From Hyperoodon ampullatus (Eukaryota; Chordata; Mammalia; Artiodactyla; Ziphiidae), in NCBI GenBank assembly GCA_949752795.1, contig CATKHW010000061.1, positions 2,294,001 to 2,358,000 of the forward strand: 64,000 nt of DNA, read 5' to 3'. Under the pieces are notes generated by a model, which was given only the letters and a program-made list of their open reading frames with translations, searched no databases and had not been told where the DNA came from. Below are positions 62,605 through 64,000 of the stretch, in pieces. How positions within the stretch are numbered: the stretch's first letter is position 1; each line of letters starts with the position of its first letter. Both the position numbers and the translations under genes were made by a program.

Positions 62605-64000
62605 CAAATTGGATACACCTTAAGTATCCCAGAAAATATAAACATGGTTCAAAAAATTGTGGTACTTACGTACGATGGAATATCCCTCAGCCATGAAATC
62701 AATGTCATAAGACCAGTAGCAGCAAAATGGGTGGATTCAGGTACGATGATTCTAAGTGAAATAAGTCACACAGAAAAAGAAACTTATCATAAGATATCAC
62801 TTATGAAGATCCTGTAAACATGGCTACACTTGAACTGAGTTAGGAAAGAGAACAGTGTCTCACATTTAGAAAACACTCTTATACCTGCTTAAGGTTGAAG
62901 GAGAGGTGGGGTGATGCATAAAACCAGAGTTTGATATAAGCACAGGTACCGTTCCAAAAACCAACTACGGAATAGACAAGACCTACACCGTCCTCAGTGA
63001 AAGGGACTCAAAACCCCATATTTCCCGCAGAGGAAAGTATCTGACTAGTAAGAATCTTAAAACCTATGTATTGATATGTCTCCGTAAGGGAATCAAGGGT
63101 GTCTAGACTGGCATAAACATGGCAGCGAGAATCAGCTCAAAGCCACTATAAAAAGGAATTTCAAAAACAAAACAAAAAAACTGGGAAATTCTTTACAATT
63201 CCTTCAGGGTCTCTGATGAAATCTGGAATGACCCTATCTACAACGACAGCTGGATGTGGCATAAGGAGGGACACTTGGGACTGAGACGATTGGTGAGATT
63301 GGGTGAGCAAATGCAGACCCTTTAAAGCAATAATGCATGGCACCCATTCCATGGGTCCGAACTCTCCAGGTTGAAGGGAATATTACTACAGCTATAACAT
63401 GTGCAGGAAACCTAGAGAACGGACACACTGTGAATACGAAAGGTTTCTAAAACTCAACGCATAGTCCCTCTCCTGGTGCTCCGGTTTGACTTTCCGTCTG
63501 CTTTACTATCAACCTCCCAACTTGGAGAGACAGCCCCTTTAACCTCTTGGTTCGCACAGGTTGCCAATTTGGCAGAGGATGAAAGGGAAGAGGGAGAACC
63601 AATGAGAGAGTAGCTGTTAGGCATTTGGAAGGGCACATATCACTGTAATTTCCCGGCAGGAAGAAGAATTAACCAAATTCTCAGCCACCCACTGGGAACC
63701 AGTATAGGTCCTGAACCAAAATTTTGGACTTGCGGTCAGCTCACCAAAAACGAGTTGAAAAATGGAGCTCAGGGGCACAGCAATTCACAAACTGGCCGAG
63801 TAATAAAGGACAACTATCGTCCAAAAATCTGTTGAGGGAAGGCAACGAGGCGGACTTGAAAGCGAGGCAGAATAGCAGGAAACAGATTTCAAGAGGTATG
63901 TTGGAATCGCCTTTAAAGCACAGGAAGAGGGGCACAACTTCGACAATGATGCACTTGGCCAAAAAGGGCGTATGCGTTTTCTCCTGAATATATTCAGGAG
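62605..64000. repeat. Satellite monomer M37, truncated by the window end
   Basis: The first 1,396 bp of a unit are present. Its palindrome starts at 63954 and only 47 of its 74 bases are in the window. Private changes are AAGGTTGAAGG near 62891, ACTACGG near 62964, AAGGGTGTC near 63097, AAAGCCAC near 63139, GGAAGGGCAC near 63627 and CACTGGGA near 63690. The array clearly continues beyond the window. Confidence 0.96.

Larger units (their letters stand above)
1..64000. repeat. Satellite DNA array, 1,739-bp monomer, about 36.8 head-to-tail copies
   Basis: The same sequence returns every 1,739 bases from the first base to the last, always in the same orientation, with no insertion of other DNA. 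For example, the segment starting at base 1 reappears at 1740, 3479, 5218 and so on to 62605. The array runs off both window ends, so its true length is unknown. Copies differ by point substitutions; the only net length changes are plus or minus one base in one A-run. This is the hallmark of a satellite kept uniform by unequal exchange and conversion. By length it fits what I recall of the common cetacean satellite of mysticetes and non-delphinoid odontocetes, but I could not compare sequences, so the family name is inference. No gene, rRNA, tRNA, interspersed element or CRISPR array was seen anywhere in the array. Confidence 0.99.

Noticed and set aside
1..64000. A CRISPR array or bacterial repeat system
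   Set aside because: The period is 1,739 bp with no short repeat-spacer structure, and no cas, phage or bacterial genes are present.

Overview
The whole 64-kb window is a single uninterrupted satellite DNA array. A unit of 1,739 bp is repeated head to tail about 36.8 times, with no unique sequence, gene, transposon or array edge in the window. I number the units M1 to M37, using the phase of the first base. Thirty-two of the 36 complete units are exactly 1,739 bp, two are 1,740 bp and two are 1,738 bp. All four length changes sit in one A-run. Units differ by scattered point substitutions, apparently a few percent between distant copies and near zero between some neighbours.

Organism: a kilobase-scale monomer homogenised over more than 60 kb, with no bacterial-type genes, fits a vertebrate centromeric or heterochromatic satellite. 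From literature memory, the length matches the common cetacean satellite, about 1.74-1.76 kb in baleen whales and non-delphinoid toothed whales and about 1.58 kb in delphinoids. I matched the length only, not the sequence, so the cetacean assignment is a hypothesis at about 50 percent.

Layout: M1-M7 (1-12173) hold mixed variants, with M5-M6 and M7-M8 resembling a repeated dimer. About 11518-23690 and 23691-35863 form a direct tandem duplication of exactly 12,173 bp (seven units, roughly 99.9 percent identical by eye), with a conversion-like patch in M20. M22-M23 are transitional mosaics. M24-M26 are three nearly identical units. M26-M27 reappear four units later as M30-M31. M31-M36 alternate between two variant types, forming a dimeric higher-order repeat. 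M37 is cut by the window end.

Inside every unit the outstanding feature is a spacer-free 74-bp palindrome (two 37-bp arms, for example 1350-1423), perfect in most units. Four units (M27, M28, M31, M33) carry matched changes in both arms, and four others carry only the left-arm half of that change. A degenerate CENP-B-box-like 17-mer lies about 40 bp upstream of the palindrome. The open reading frames are short, overlapping, often lack an ATG start and are repeated with the monomer, so I call no coding sequence. No genes work together here. The biology on display is concerted evolution, higher-order repeat formation and a possible cruciform-forming element.
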